Shown here piece after piece: positions 18,041 through 26,273 of a stretch of 64,000 nucleotides of DNA (positions are counted from its first letter, which is position 1; every line of letters begins with the position of its first letter). The stretch spans positions 124,001 through 188,000 of the forward strand of contig JACJYS010000006.1 in NCBI GenBank assembly GCA_020635995.1. Reading direction: 5' to 3'. The translations under genes and the position numbers were made by a program. The notes beneath the pieces are model-generated. The model ran no database searches, was not told where the DNA came from, and saw only the letters and a list, made by a program, of their open reading frames with translations. The stretch comes from Chitinophagales bacterium (lineage in GTDB: Bacteria; Bacteroidota; Bacteroidia; Chitinophagales; UBA8649).

Positions 18041-18918
18041 TGTTAAAACCATTCTTCAAATCAGATGATAAAGACTTTACCCTATTACACGGCAATTCAT
18101 TAGAGTTATTATCCCAATTTGAACACAAATTTGATATGATTTTTGCAGATCCACCTTATTTCCTGTCAAATGGAGGGCTAACTATTGAAAATGGCAAAAT
18201 AGTTTCAGTAAATAAAGGACACTGGGACAAATCAAAAGGTTTTAATTATATCAATGATTTTAATCGCAAATGGTTAAAGTTAGCACGGAATAAAATGAAG
18301 GATAATGCAACTATTTGGATAAGTGGTACAATGCATAATATTTTCAGTATCGGACAAATTTTAGCTGAATTAGACTTTAAAATTCTAAATATTATTACTT
18401 GGCAAAAAACAAATCCACCACCCAATTTTTCCAAACGATATTTCACTCATTCCACAGAACAAATAATTTGGGCAAGAAAATCAAAAAAAAATCCTCACTA
18501 TTTTAATTATGATTTAATGAAAATATTAAATGGAGATAAACAAATGAAAGATGTTTGGACTTTATCCGCTATTGCTCCTTGGGAAAAATCATGCACAAAA
18601 CATCCAACCCAAAAACCTCTATCAGTACTCACTAGGTCAATCTTTGCATCTACAAAAAAAGGTGCTTGGATTTTAGACCCCTTTACAGGCAGTAGCACAA
18701 CTGGTATTGCAGCAAACCTTGCCGAACGTAGATTTTTAGGAATAGATATTGAAAAGAAATACTTAGAAATTAGTACGCAAAGAAAAAAAGAAATTGAAAA
18801 CATGGATACTGCAACGAAATATAAATCAAAAATACAAGATTTTAATTCCTACAATCAATTTGATCTATTAACTGTAGAAGAACCTAAAGCGAAATATAAT
18901 GACGAATTAATTTTTTAA
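18040..18918 (+). CDS. Second adenine methyltransferase, M.DpnA (DpnIIB) type
   Basis: This 292-residue beta-class amino-methyltransferase has its catalytic DPPY first (FADPPYFL, residues 37-40) and its AdoMet motif late (LDPFTGSSTTGIAA, near residue 213). TQKPLSVLTR lies between, the usual order for the class. In the Streptococcus DpnII system the equivalent enzyme, DpnA, can also methylate single-stranded DNA and so protects incoming DNA. The gene shares its start with the endonuclease stop. Here the order is methylase, endonuclease, second methylase; in S. pneumoniae the endonuclease comes last. GATC specificity is inferred from context. Confidence 0.9.
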   Translation: MLKPFFKSDDKDFTLLHGNSLELLSQFEHKFDMIFADPPYFLSNGGLTIENGKIVSVNKGHWDKSKGFNYINDFNRKWLKLARNKMKDNATIWISGTMHNIFSIGQILAELDFKILNIITWQKTNPPPNFSKRYFTHSTEQIIWARKSKKNPHYFNYDLMKILNGDKQMKDVWTLSAIAPWEKSCTKHPTQKPLSVLTRSIFASTKKGAWILDPFTGSSTTGIAANLAERRFLGIDIEKKYLEISTQRKKEIENMDTATKYKSKIQDFNSYNQFDLLTVEEPKAKYNDELIF

Positions 18919-18979
18919 TGCATCTTTTACAAAAAACAACAATCTCTCCCTCAAAAAACCAACAATAAGTATTTTATTT

Positions 18980-18987
18980 TACCTTTG
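18980..18987 (+). promoter_or_regulatory. Candidate -7 box for acyltransferase-gpsA
   Basis: TACCTTTG fits TAnnTTTG and ends 23 bases before the acyltransferase ATG, a suitable distance for a short leader. Confidence 0.4.
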
Positions 18988-19010
18988 ACACAAGTTTATT
19001 AACTTTAAGA

Positions 19011-20708
19011 ATGCCCGAGCAACTAAAAATAACAAAAAGCTTAGACCCCGTTATAGCAGATATAAAAGAATGGCCTATTTATAAATTGAGTCAAAACAAA
19101 GATTCTTTTTTAAAAGAAGTAATTGACTTAACTATTGATAGTGCTCTTTCTAAATTCCCGTCAAATAACGAACTGCACAGCGAAATAAAAAATATTCTTT
19201 ATCAAGAAAAAATAAGATTAACCAAAACACCTTGGAAAAGCGATTCGCCAAGCGAAAGAATTTTTTGGAGCGAAATAAAAAGAAAAATCCTTGAATGCGA
19301 TAAAATTGAAGACGAAGAACAAAAACATACTTCCGATTTAGAAATACTTAGAGAAATTCTTACTTTTTATGGCAATGAAATGGTGGCTAATTTTGACCCT
19401 AAAAAATATAAGATTGCTCAAAAAGTGCTACCTTTTGTTTTTGGCAGATTAATGAACGCTTCGCCTGGCGAAAAACTAAAATTTCTTTTTGCTTCGGATA
19501 AAAGTATTTACGATAAATTTAAAATAACGGGTCCTATTGACCATATCAGAAATTTGGCTAAAAAAGGAACGGTTATAGTAGTGCCTACGCATTTTAGCAA
19601 TATTGATTCGCCTACCATCGGCTTTGTGATAGACATTATAGGTTTGCCCGCCATGACTTACGGTGCAGGCATTAATTTGTTCACTATCGGCATTTTATCA
19701 AGGTGGCTAAACGATTTAGGAGCATACAAACTTGACCGAAGAAGAAAAAACTACATTTACTTAGAATTTTTAAGAAACTACAGCAAAATAGCTATAAGTA
19801 GAGGTGCACATTCATTATTTTTCCCTGGTGGCACTCGTTCAAGATCTGGACAAATAGAGAAAAAATTAAAATTGGGGTTGTTAGGTACCGCTCTTGAAGC
19901 TCAAAGAAACAATTTGCAAAACTTTAATGAAGAAGTTGCCAAAAAAGTATTTATTGTCCCAGTGGTTTTAAACTACCATTACATTATAGAAGCAGATTCT
20001 CTTATAAGCCAACATTTATCGTACGAAGGAAAAGAACAGTTTATAGACGAAGCTGAAAAAATAAGTTCTTCTTATAAATTACTTAAAACTATACTCAAAG
20101 TTTTAACGGCAAACCCCGGCATGACTGTTTCTTTTGCTCCACCCATGGATGTAATAGGAAATGATGTAGATTTTGAAGGAAACAGCATCAATAACATTGG
20201 GCAAAAAGTAGAAATAAAAGATTACTTTTCTTTTAATGGCAAAATGACCGAAGACAAACAGCGAGATATGGTTTATACCGAATTGTTAGGCAAAAAAATA
20301 GTAGATAAATTTTTGACTTACAATACCGTTTTAAGTAGCCATATAGTTGCTTTTGTTGCTTTTGAGTTAATAAAAAAACAATTTAATAATCTCTCTATTT
20401 ATCAATTACTGCGTATTCCTACAGATGAAATTGAAATAGATGAATTTGAATTTGAACTGGAAGTAAGCAATATTCGTCAAAAGCTTTTAGACTTATATGC
20501 AGAGGGAAAAATACTGATGTCGGAAAGGCTAAAAGATGCAGATATAGACCAAGTAATTAAACACGGATTAAAAAACTTAGGTGTTTATCACGCTCAAATG
20601 CCTTTAATTAAAAACTCAAGCAATAATATTATAACCCAAGATTTAAAATTACTTTATTTTTATCACAATAGATTATTAGGATATGGACTTGAAAAGCACT
20701 TTGAATAA
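19011..20708 (+). CDS. Glycerol-3-phosphate / lysophospholipid acyltransferase (PlsB/PlsC-like)
   Basis: This 565-residue enzyme carries the acyltransferase motif HX4D (THFSNID, His194 and Asp199) and the phosphate-binding motif FPGGTRSRSG, with a Gly in place of the usual Glu of FPEGTR. It is far longer than a typical 240-residue PlsC, with helical extensions on both sides, and so resembles the PlsB-type group. It transfers fatty acids to glycerol-3-phosphate or a lysophospholipid at the membrane. Its 3' end overlaps gpsA, which makes glycerol-3-phosphate, by 26 bp; this context favours glycerol-3-phosphate as acceptor. The exact substrate is not proven. Confidence 0.82.
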   Translation: MPEQLKITKSLDPVIADIKEWPIYKLSQNKDSFLKEVIDLTIDSALSKFPSNNELHSEIKNILYQEKIRLTKTPWKSDSPSERIFWSEIKRKILECDKIEDEEQKHTSDLEILREILTFYGNEMVANFDPKKYKIAQKVLPFVFGRLMNASPGEKLKFLFASDKSIYDKFKITGPIDHIRNLAKKGTVIVVPTHFSNIDSPTIGFVIDIIGLPAMTYGAGINLFTIGILSRWLNDLGAYKLDRRRKNYIYLEFLRNYSKIAISRGAHSLFFPGGTRSRSGQIEKKLKLGLLGTALEAQRNNLQNFNEEVAKKVFIVPVVLNYHYIIEADSLISQHLSYEGKEQFIDEAEKISSSYKLLKTILKVLTANPGMTVSFAPPMDVIGNDVDFEGNSINNIGQKVEIKDYFSFNGKMTEDKQRDMVYTELLGKKIVDKFLTYNTVLSSHIVAFVAFELIKKQFNNLSIYQLLRIPTDEIEIDEFEFELEVSNIRQKLLDLYAEGKILMSERLKDADIDQVIKHGLKNLGVYHAQMPLIKNSSNNIITQDLKLLYFYHNRLLGYGLEKHFE

Positions 20709-21720
20709 ATATGGAGTAGTAGGTGCTGGCAGTTTTGGTATTGCCATAGCCAATCTATTAGCAGAAAATGGCGAAGTACTTTTATATGCTCGTACCGAAG
20801 AGCAGGTAAAAGAAATTAACGAAAAGCATTTTTCAAGAGGTTATGAACTTAACCCCGGCATTAAAGCTATAGATAATTTAAAATTAATAGCTCAAGAATG
20901 TCAGCTTATATTTCCTATTATTCCTTCTGATAATTTTGTAGATTTTCTTGATGAAATAGCTCCGTATTTAAGCCCTGCACATATTTTAATTCACGGCACA
21001 AAAGGATTATATACGCCCAAACAATTAAATACCGATACGGATATAATAAAAGAAGAAATTTATACCATGTCGGAGTTAATACAGTTAAAAACAGGCGTAA
21101 TACGAGTAGGCTGCTTGGCAGGGCCAAATTTAGCAAGCGAACTGGCAGATAAACAACCCGCAGCAACAGTTATAGCCAGCAAGTTTAATGAAGTTATAAA
21201 AGAAGGACAAAACGCTTTAACAAGCAATAGATTTCAAGTATATGGTTCCAATGATATTTTAGGAATAGAGCTGGCAGGCGTTTTAAAAAATTATATAGCT
21301 ATTGCCTCTGGTATGCTAAGTGGTTTAGGATATGGCGAAAACGCAAGAGCCTTACTAATAACCAGAGGCATGGGCGAATTAATATACATAGCAAAATCAC
21401 TTGGTGCATCAGAAAAAGCTTTTTTAGGTTTAGCCGGCATTGGCGATTTAATAGCTACCTGCAATAGCGAAAAAAGTAGAAATTTTAGGGTGGGATACTA
21501 TTTAGCCAAAGGCAAAAAAATAGACGAAATAATTAAAGAAATAGGAGAAGTTGCCGAAGGAATTAAAACACTTCAAATAGTAAAACTATTGCAAAGATAT
21601 GGCTTTAAAGCTCCTATAGCAGAGGTTTTATACAGAATAATTTTTGAAGATTTTCCTATACAAAAAGGTATAAACTTATTAATGAGTTTTACGGTTTCTA
21701 AAGATGCAGAATACATTTAA
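20683..21720 (+). CDS. gpsA: Glycerol-3-phosphate dehydrogenase [NAD(P)+]
   Basis: GpsA reduces dihydroxyacetone phosphate to glycerol-3-phosphate for phospholipid synthesis. The 345-residue product has the N-terminal Rossmann motif VGAGSFGIAIA, HGTKGLY, the conserved catalytic-lysine helix LAGVLKNYIAIASGML with GYGENARALL, and GLAGIGDLIATCNSEKSRNFRVG. The ATG lies inside the end of the preceding acyltransferase gene. No later in-frame ATG precedes the NAD motif, so the overlap seems genuine and suggests translational coupling. mutS2 begins 3 bp after the stop. Confidence 0.95.
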   Translation: MDLKSTLNKYGVVGAGSFGIAIANLLAENGEVLLYARTEEQVKEINEKHFSRGYELNPGIKAIDNLKLIAQECQLIFPIIPSDNFVDFLDEIAPYLSPAHILIHGTKGLYTPKQLNTDTDIIKEEIYTMSELIQLKTGVIRVGCLAGPNLASELADKQPAATVIASKFNEVIKEGQNALTSNRFQVYGSNDILGIELAGVLKNYIAIASGMLSGLGYGENARALLITRGMGELIYIAKSLGASEKAFLGLAGIGDLIATCNSEKSRNFRVGYYLAKGKKIDEIIKEIGEVAEGIKTLQIVKLLQRYGFKAPIAEVLYRIIFEDFPIQKGINLLMSFTVSKDAEYI

Positions 21721-21723
21721 TTA

Positions 21724-24102
21724 ATGAGCCATTCATTTTCTTACTTTCCAAAAGATACTTTTGAAACGCTTGAATTTGACAAAATAATTCAAATATTAGA
21801 AGATAATTGCCTTAGTAATCTGGGTATTAAAATACTCCATCAAAATAATTTTTCTACAGATATTGATGAACTCAATTTTAAGTTAAAACAGGTTTTTGAA
21901 ATGAAGTCTATTATACAAAATGGACAGAAATTTCCGCAGCAAAACTATTTTGATTTAAGTGATGAATTAAAAGCTTTAAGCATTACTAACAATATAATAG
22001 AAGGCAAGCAATTTAGAAGAATTTTAGCTTGTGCCAATACTATTGATGAAATTGATCAATTTTTTGTAAAACATAAAGAAGAATTTCCGTATCTAAAAAG
22101 TATAATTGACACCGTAAAAACCGATAAATCTATTATAACTGAAATAGATAAAATTATAGACGAAGACGGAGATATAAGAAGTAATGCCAGCAAAGAACTT
22201 CAAATAATTAGGCAAAATATAATTAGCAAATCTAAAGCTATACAAAGAGTTTTTGGAAGTATTTTAAGTAAGCTAAAAGAAAAAAACCAATTAGCAGAAA
22301 CAGAAGAAAGTATAAGAAACGGCAGAAGAGTTTTATCTATTCAAGCAGAAAATAAAAGAAGCGTAAACGGCATTATTCATGATGAATCTGACAGTGGAAA
22401 AATAAGCTACATAGAACCTCAAGAAACAGTACTGTTAAATAATGAGTTATTTGAATTAGAAAGAGATGAAAAACGCGAAATTTATAAAATACTTAAACAA
22501 TTAAGTAATTCCATAGCTCAAAAAATTCCTACTTTAAATATTTACCAAAAAACACTTGGAAAATATGATTTTATTAGAGCCAAAGCCTTATTTGCTATAA
22601 AGATAAATGCCGAAATACCATCATTAAACAATAATGGAATTTTAAATTTAAAAGAAGCTTATCATCCTTTGCTTTTTATTAAAAACAGTAATGTAAAAAA
22701 AGAGGTTGTACCTTTTTCAGTATTGTTAAATGCTGAAAAACATATTTTACTAATAAGTGGTCCAAATGCCGGAGGCAAATCCGTAACACTAAAATCAATA
22801 GCACTTATACAGCTTATGGTTCAGTTTGGTTTATTAACGCCTTGCAATGAGCATTCTAAAATTTGTTTATTTTCATCTTTTTTTGTTGATGTAGGCGATA
22901 AACAATCTATAGAAAATGAGTTGAGCACTTATAGCTCAAGACTTCAACAGATGAAATATTTTTTAGAAAAAGCAAATGCAAAAACTATTTATTTTATTGA
23001 TGAATTTGGTACGGGAACAGACCCGAAATTGGGTGCAGCTATGGCAGAAGCTATTATGCTAAATTTGGCTCATACAAAAGCTTTTGGCGTTATAACAACT
23101 CATTATTCTAACTTAAAAAAGGTGGCAGAACAAGACGAAAGGTTTTTAAATGCAGCCATGATTTTTAATGAAAACACCCTCTCTCCTACTTTCCAATTGC
23201 AAACAGGAAAACCGGGAAGCTCATTTACTTTTGCCATTGCTAAAAAAACAGGTTTGTCTAATACTTTAATAAATGAAGCAAAGGAATTAGTAGATTATTC
23301 CGATTTGAAATTTGAAGATTTATTGCAAAAAGTAGAGCAAGAGAGGAAGAAATTAGAAAAAGAAAATCATAAAATAAGAATTGAAAATAAACGCTTAAAA
23401 AAGCTTGTAGTTAAGTTTGAAAAACTAAATAATGAAGTGCAGCATAAGCAAGAAAATTTAAGAATACAACTACATGAACTTGAAAAAACGAAGAATAAAG
23501 CTGTAGAACAAAAAATAAACGAAGTTTTAAACGAAATAAATAATGCTAAAAGCAAGAAAATAGCTGCCCAAAAAATAAAAGAATTGACGGAAGCTAAAGC
23601 TGAAATTTTAACTAAAAAAGATAAAATAATTCCTGCTTATAAAAAAGTAAGTACTCAAAATTTCTCTATCGGAGATATTGTGCTGATGAATGAAAGTGAT
23701 AATGAAGGGGAAATATTAGAAATAAGAGGCAAAAATGCAGTAGTAGCTTTTAATGGTTTAAAAACGACTATTCCTTTAAAGAAATTGAGTAAAATTATAA
23801 CCGAAGAAACTCCAAAAGAACAGAATAATAATAAAAATTACTCTTTACGAAATGAAGTAGAAAATGAATTTGACATAAGAGGTTTAATGCCATACGAAGC
23901 CAGCGTACAAATAGAAAGCTATATAGACCAAGCTTTGCTTAATAATCTTAAAACTATAAAAATAATACACGGAAAAGGTAGTGGTGCACTACGGACACAA
24001 CTGCAAAACATAATAAAAGAATATAGAAGCAATATAACTGAATGGCGTTTTGAAGATGAAAAAAAAGGAGGAAACGGTGCTACCATTATCACCTTTAAAT
24101 AA
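21724..24102 (+). CDS. mutS2: Endonuclease MutS2
   Basis: MutS2 is a MutS-like ATPase with a nuclease domain, implicated in suppressing recombination or rescuing collided ribosomes. The 792-residue protein has the core and clamp helices, Walker A GPNAGGKS (346-353), STYSSRLQQMKYF and Walker B FIDEFGTGTDPKLGAAMAEA. A long coiled coil (about 520-640) follows, then an SH3-like segment. The C-terminal Smr nuclease domain has FDIRGLMPYEA and IIHGKGSGALRTQL. The ATG follows the gpsA stop directly. The menaquinone gene downstream starts inside its 3' end. Confidence 0.95.
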   Translation: MSHSFSYFPKDTFETLEFDKIIQILEDNCLSNLGIKILHQNNFSTDIDELNFKLKQVFEMKSIIQNGQKFPQQNYFDLSDELKALSITNNIIEGKQFRRILACANTIDEIDQFFVKHKEEFPYLKSIIDTVKTDKSIITEIDKIIDEDGDIRSNASKELQIIRQNIISKSKAIQRVFGSILSKLKEKNQLAETEESIRNGRRVLSIQAENKRSVNGIIHDESDSGKISYIEPQETVLLNNELFELERDEKREIYKILKQLSNSIAQKIPTLNIYQKTLGKYDFIRAKALFAIKINAEIPSLNNNGILNLKEAYHPLLFIKNSNVKKEVVPFSVLLNAEKHILLISGPNAGGKSVTLKSIALIQLMVQFGLLTPCNEHSKICLFSSFFVDVGDKQSIENELSTYSSRLQQMKYFLEKANAKTIYFIDEFGTGTDPKLGAAMAEAIMLNLAHTKAFGVITTHYSNLKKVAEQDERFLNAAMIFNENTLSPTFQLQTGKPGSSFTFAIAKKTGLSNTLINEAKELVDYSDLKFEDLLQKVEQERKKLEKENHKIRIENKRLKKLVVKFEKLNNEVQHKQENLRIQLHELEKTKNKAVEQKINEVLNEINNAKSKKIAAQKIKELTEAKAEILTKKDKIIPAYKKVSTQNFSIGDIVLMNESDNEGEILEIRGKNAVVAFNGLKTTIPLKKLSKIITEETPKEQNNNKNYSLRNEVENEFDIRGLMPYEASVQIESYIDQALLNNLKTIKIIHGKGSGALRTQLQNIIKEYRSNITEWRFEDEKKGGNGATIITFK
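24064..24071 (+). promoter_or_regulatory. Shine-Dalgarno site that sets the isochorismate synthase start
   Basis: AAAGGAGG ends five bases before a GTG at 24077, inside the last codons of mutS2. Such a strong site is rare in this window, where most genes only have an A-rich leader. It argues for GTG 24077 over the earlier in-frame ATG codons at 24050 and 24056. Confidence 0.6.
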
Positions 24103-25108
24103 AAATACACTTGAAAAAGTATTGTCTTTTATTTTAGAGCAAAACAGTGCTTTTGTGCTGTACAAATTGCCTAATAATAAAGACATTCATTTATTAGTAA
24201 GTACAGAATTAAATGAAGAGACTTTTGTACTTGAATATTTTAATTCAAAACAAAAAACACTTATAAATGGCAGTAGTTTTATTAATGATGGTATTTTAAA
24301 AGTTTTAGATTTAAGTTTAAAAAATAATATTGAGCATAATAAAGACGAAACAAACATTTATAATACGCAACAGGAATATGAAAGCTATGTTCAAGATATT
24401 GTAAACCTTTGCAAAGAAAATAAAATGTCTAAATGTGTGGCTGCAAGAAAAATTAAATATCATTTAAAAAAACCGCTCTCTTTAGCTGCTACATTTTTAA
24501 AAGCATGCAATTTATACAAAAATACCTTTGTTCATTTAAGTAATTCAAATTTTGGATTATGGTTAGGTGCTTCGCCAGAATTACTTTTAGAAAAAAATGG
24601 ATTTTCATATAAAACTGTTTCTTTAGCCGGCACAAAAACAACTAATAGAGCTTGGACAGCTAAAGAATATGACGAACAAAAGATAGTAACAAACTATATA
24701 ATTGACTCACTAAAAAATAAAAAAGTAGAAAATTTACAAGTAAGTGATGTATATACAACAAATGCAAGCCACCTAATGCATTTAAAAACGGACATTTCTT
24801 GTCAAACAAAAAACGAATTAAATATTTTAGACGCATTACACCCCACCCCAGCCGTTTGTGGACTACCCAAAACAGAAGCTCAAAATTTTATTGAGAAATC
24901 AGAAATTTATAATAGAAACTTTTATGCAGGCTATATAGGCAAAAAAGATAACATAGGTTTTTACTACGTAAACTTAAGATGTATGCAAATATTTGAAAAA
25001 CACACAGATATATACGTAGGAGCCGGTATAACAAAAGATTCAAACCCCGAAAAAGAATGGAAAGAAACCGAAGAAAAAAGTAAAGTAATGAAAAAATTGT
25101 TGGAATAG
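24077..25108 (+). CDS. menF: Isochorismate synthase (chorismate-binding enzyme)
   Basis: This enzyme converts chorismate to isochorismate, the first step of menaquinone synthesis. The 343-residue product (GTG start) carries the family motifs LGASPELLLEK, VSLAGTKT, LHPTPAVCGLPK, RNFYAGYIG, VNLRCMQI and YVGAGITKDSNPEKEWKETEEK. The anthranilate-synthase and EntC relatives share the fold. The presence of menD about 1.2 kb downstream supports the menaquinone role over siderophore synthesis. The coding region overlaps the end of mutS2 by 26 bp. The symbol menF is used by function. Confidence 0.88.
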   Translation: MLPLSPLNKNTLEKVLSFILEQNSAFVLYKLPNNKDIHLLVSTELNEETFVLEYFNSKQKTLINGSSFINDGILKVLDLSLKNNIEHNKDETNIYNTQQEYESYVQDIVNLCKENKMSKCVAARKIKYHLKKPLSLAATFLKACNLYKNTFVHLSNSNFGLWLGASPELLLEKNGFSYKTVSLAGTKTTNRAWTAKEYDEQKIVTNYIIDSLKNKKVENLQVSDVYTTNASHLMHLKTDISCQTKNELNILDALHPTPAVCGLPKTEAQNFIEKSEIYNRNFYAGYIGKKDNIGFYYVNLRCMQIFEKHTDIYVGAGITKDSNPEKEWKETEEKSKVMKKLLE

Positions 25109-25146
25109 TTTTTTTTTCGGAAATTTATGACTAAATTTGTCATGAC

Positions 25147-26205
25147 ATGAAAAGTCTATTTGATAAAATAAGAGAAAAAAGAATAGAACTCAATATAAAA
25201 TCAAGTGAGTTAGCTCAAAAACTTAAAATAGATCAATCCTTAATAAGTAAATTTGAGAATGGGAAACGTATGCCCACACGTACACAAGTTATTCAGCTTG
25301 CTAAAGCACTAAAACTCAATGTAGATGAACTACTTGTACTTTATACCAAAGAACTTATTTACAAAGAAATAGGACAAGATGATATAGCTTATGAAGCAAT
25401 AACCATGGTAAGAGAAGAAATTTCTTACTACAAAAAAGCAAATGAGAATAAGCTAAGCGAGTCCATAAAAAAAATGCTTTCTGAAATAGATAAACTAAGA
25501 AATAAGCTACAAGTACTTAGAGAAAATGACAGTTATAGAATAGTACAAGCTTTAGAATTAGAATATACCTACGAAAGTAATAAAATAGAAGGCAATACGC
25601 TTACTTTGCAAGAAACAGATTTAATTGTAAACGAAGGATTAACCATTTCAGGAAAAAGCATGAGAGAGCATCTTGAAGCCATAAATCATCAAGAAGCTAT
25701 TGATTATGTTAAAGATTTAGTAGATAAAAACCATGAAATAGATGAAAGAACCATTTTATCTATTCATAATTTAATACTAAGAGGTATAAATAAAGAATAT
25801 GCCGGAAAATACAGAAATGTACAAGTTATGATAAAAGGAAGCAAACATTTACCTCCTCAAGCGTATCTTGTTGCAAAACAAATGGAAGATTTACTAATTT
25901 GGTATTATCAAAATAAATCTAACCTACATCCTGTAGTTTTGGCGGCAGAAATGCACCAAAAGTTAGTAACTATACATCCTTTTATAGATGGAAACGGAAG
26001 AACATCAAGACTGTTGATGAACTTAATTTTACTTCAAAATGGATATGTAATTGCAAATTTAAAAGGAGATTCTAATTCAAGAATAAACTATTATAATGCT
26101 TTAGAAAAATCTCAAATTAATGAAAATAAAAATGAAGATTTTATAAAGCTAATAGCCAATCAAGAATTAGATAGTTTAAAAAACTATATTCAAATTTTAA
26201 GCTAA
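25147..26205 (+). CDS. HTH-Fic protein (predicted AMPylase)
   Basis: Fic enzymes transfer AMP or a related group to hydroxyl side chains of target proteins. The 352-residue product begins with an XRE-type helix-turn-helix (RIELNIKSSELAQKLKIDQ, SLISKFENGKRMPTRTQ). A helical linker follows, then a Fic domain with the catalytic loop HPFIDGNGRTSR (His277). The autoinhibitory motif SNKIEGN (Ser144, Glu148) lies N-terminal to the Fic core, which is the class II arrangement. All key residues are present, so activity held in check by Glu148 is expected. It sits alone between two menaquinone genes and no antitoxin-like gene is adjacent; the HTH may regulate its own gene. A stem-loop follows. Confidence 0.88.
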   Translation: MKSLFDKIREKRIELNIKSSELAQKLKIDQSLISKFENGKRMPTRTQVIQLAKALKLNVDELLVLYTKELIYKEIGQDDIAYEAITMVREEISYYKKANENKLSESIKKMLSEIDKLRNKLQVLRENDSYRIVQALELEYTYESNKIEGNTLTLQETDLIVNEGLTISGKSMREHLEAINHQEAIDYVKDLVDKNHEIDERTILSIHNLILRGINKEYAGKYRNVQVMIKGSKHLPPQAYLVAKQMEDLLIWYYQNKSNLHPVVLAAEMHQKLVTIHPFIDGNGRTSRLLMNLILLQNGYVIANLKGDSNSRINYYNALEKSQINENKNEDFIKLIANQELDSLKNYIQILS

Positions 26206-26211
26206 AAGAAT

Positions 26212-26247
26212 GATAAGCCTGAGTTTATTTAAAACTTGGGCTTATTA
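26212..26247 (+). terminator. Stem-loop after the Fic gene
   Basis: ATAAGCCTGAGTTT pairs with AAACTTGGGCTTAT through a short AT loop, with two G-T pairs. The T-tract after it is poor, so it may be a weak terminator or an RNA-end structure. Confidence 0.4.
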
Positions 26248-26257
26248 TAATTTACTT

Positions 26258-26265
26258 TATTTTTG
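26258..26265 (+). promoter_or_regulatory. Candidate -7 box for menD
   Basis: TATTTTTG fits TAnnTTTG, with a CTTG about 20 bases upstream. It ends only 8 bases before the menD ATG, so the transcript would be nearly leaderless; this lowers confidence. Confidence 0.28.
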
Positions 26266-26273
26266 CATTGTTT

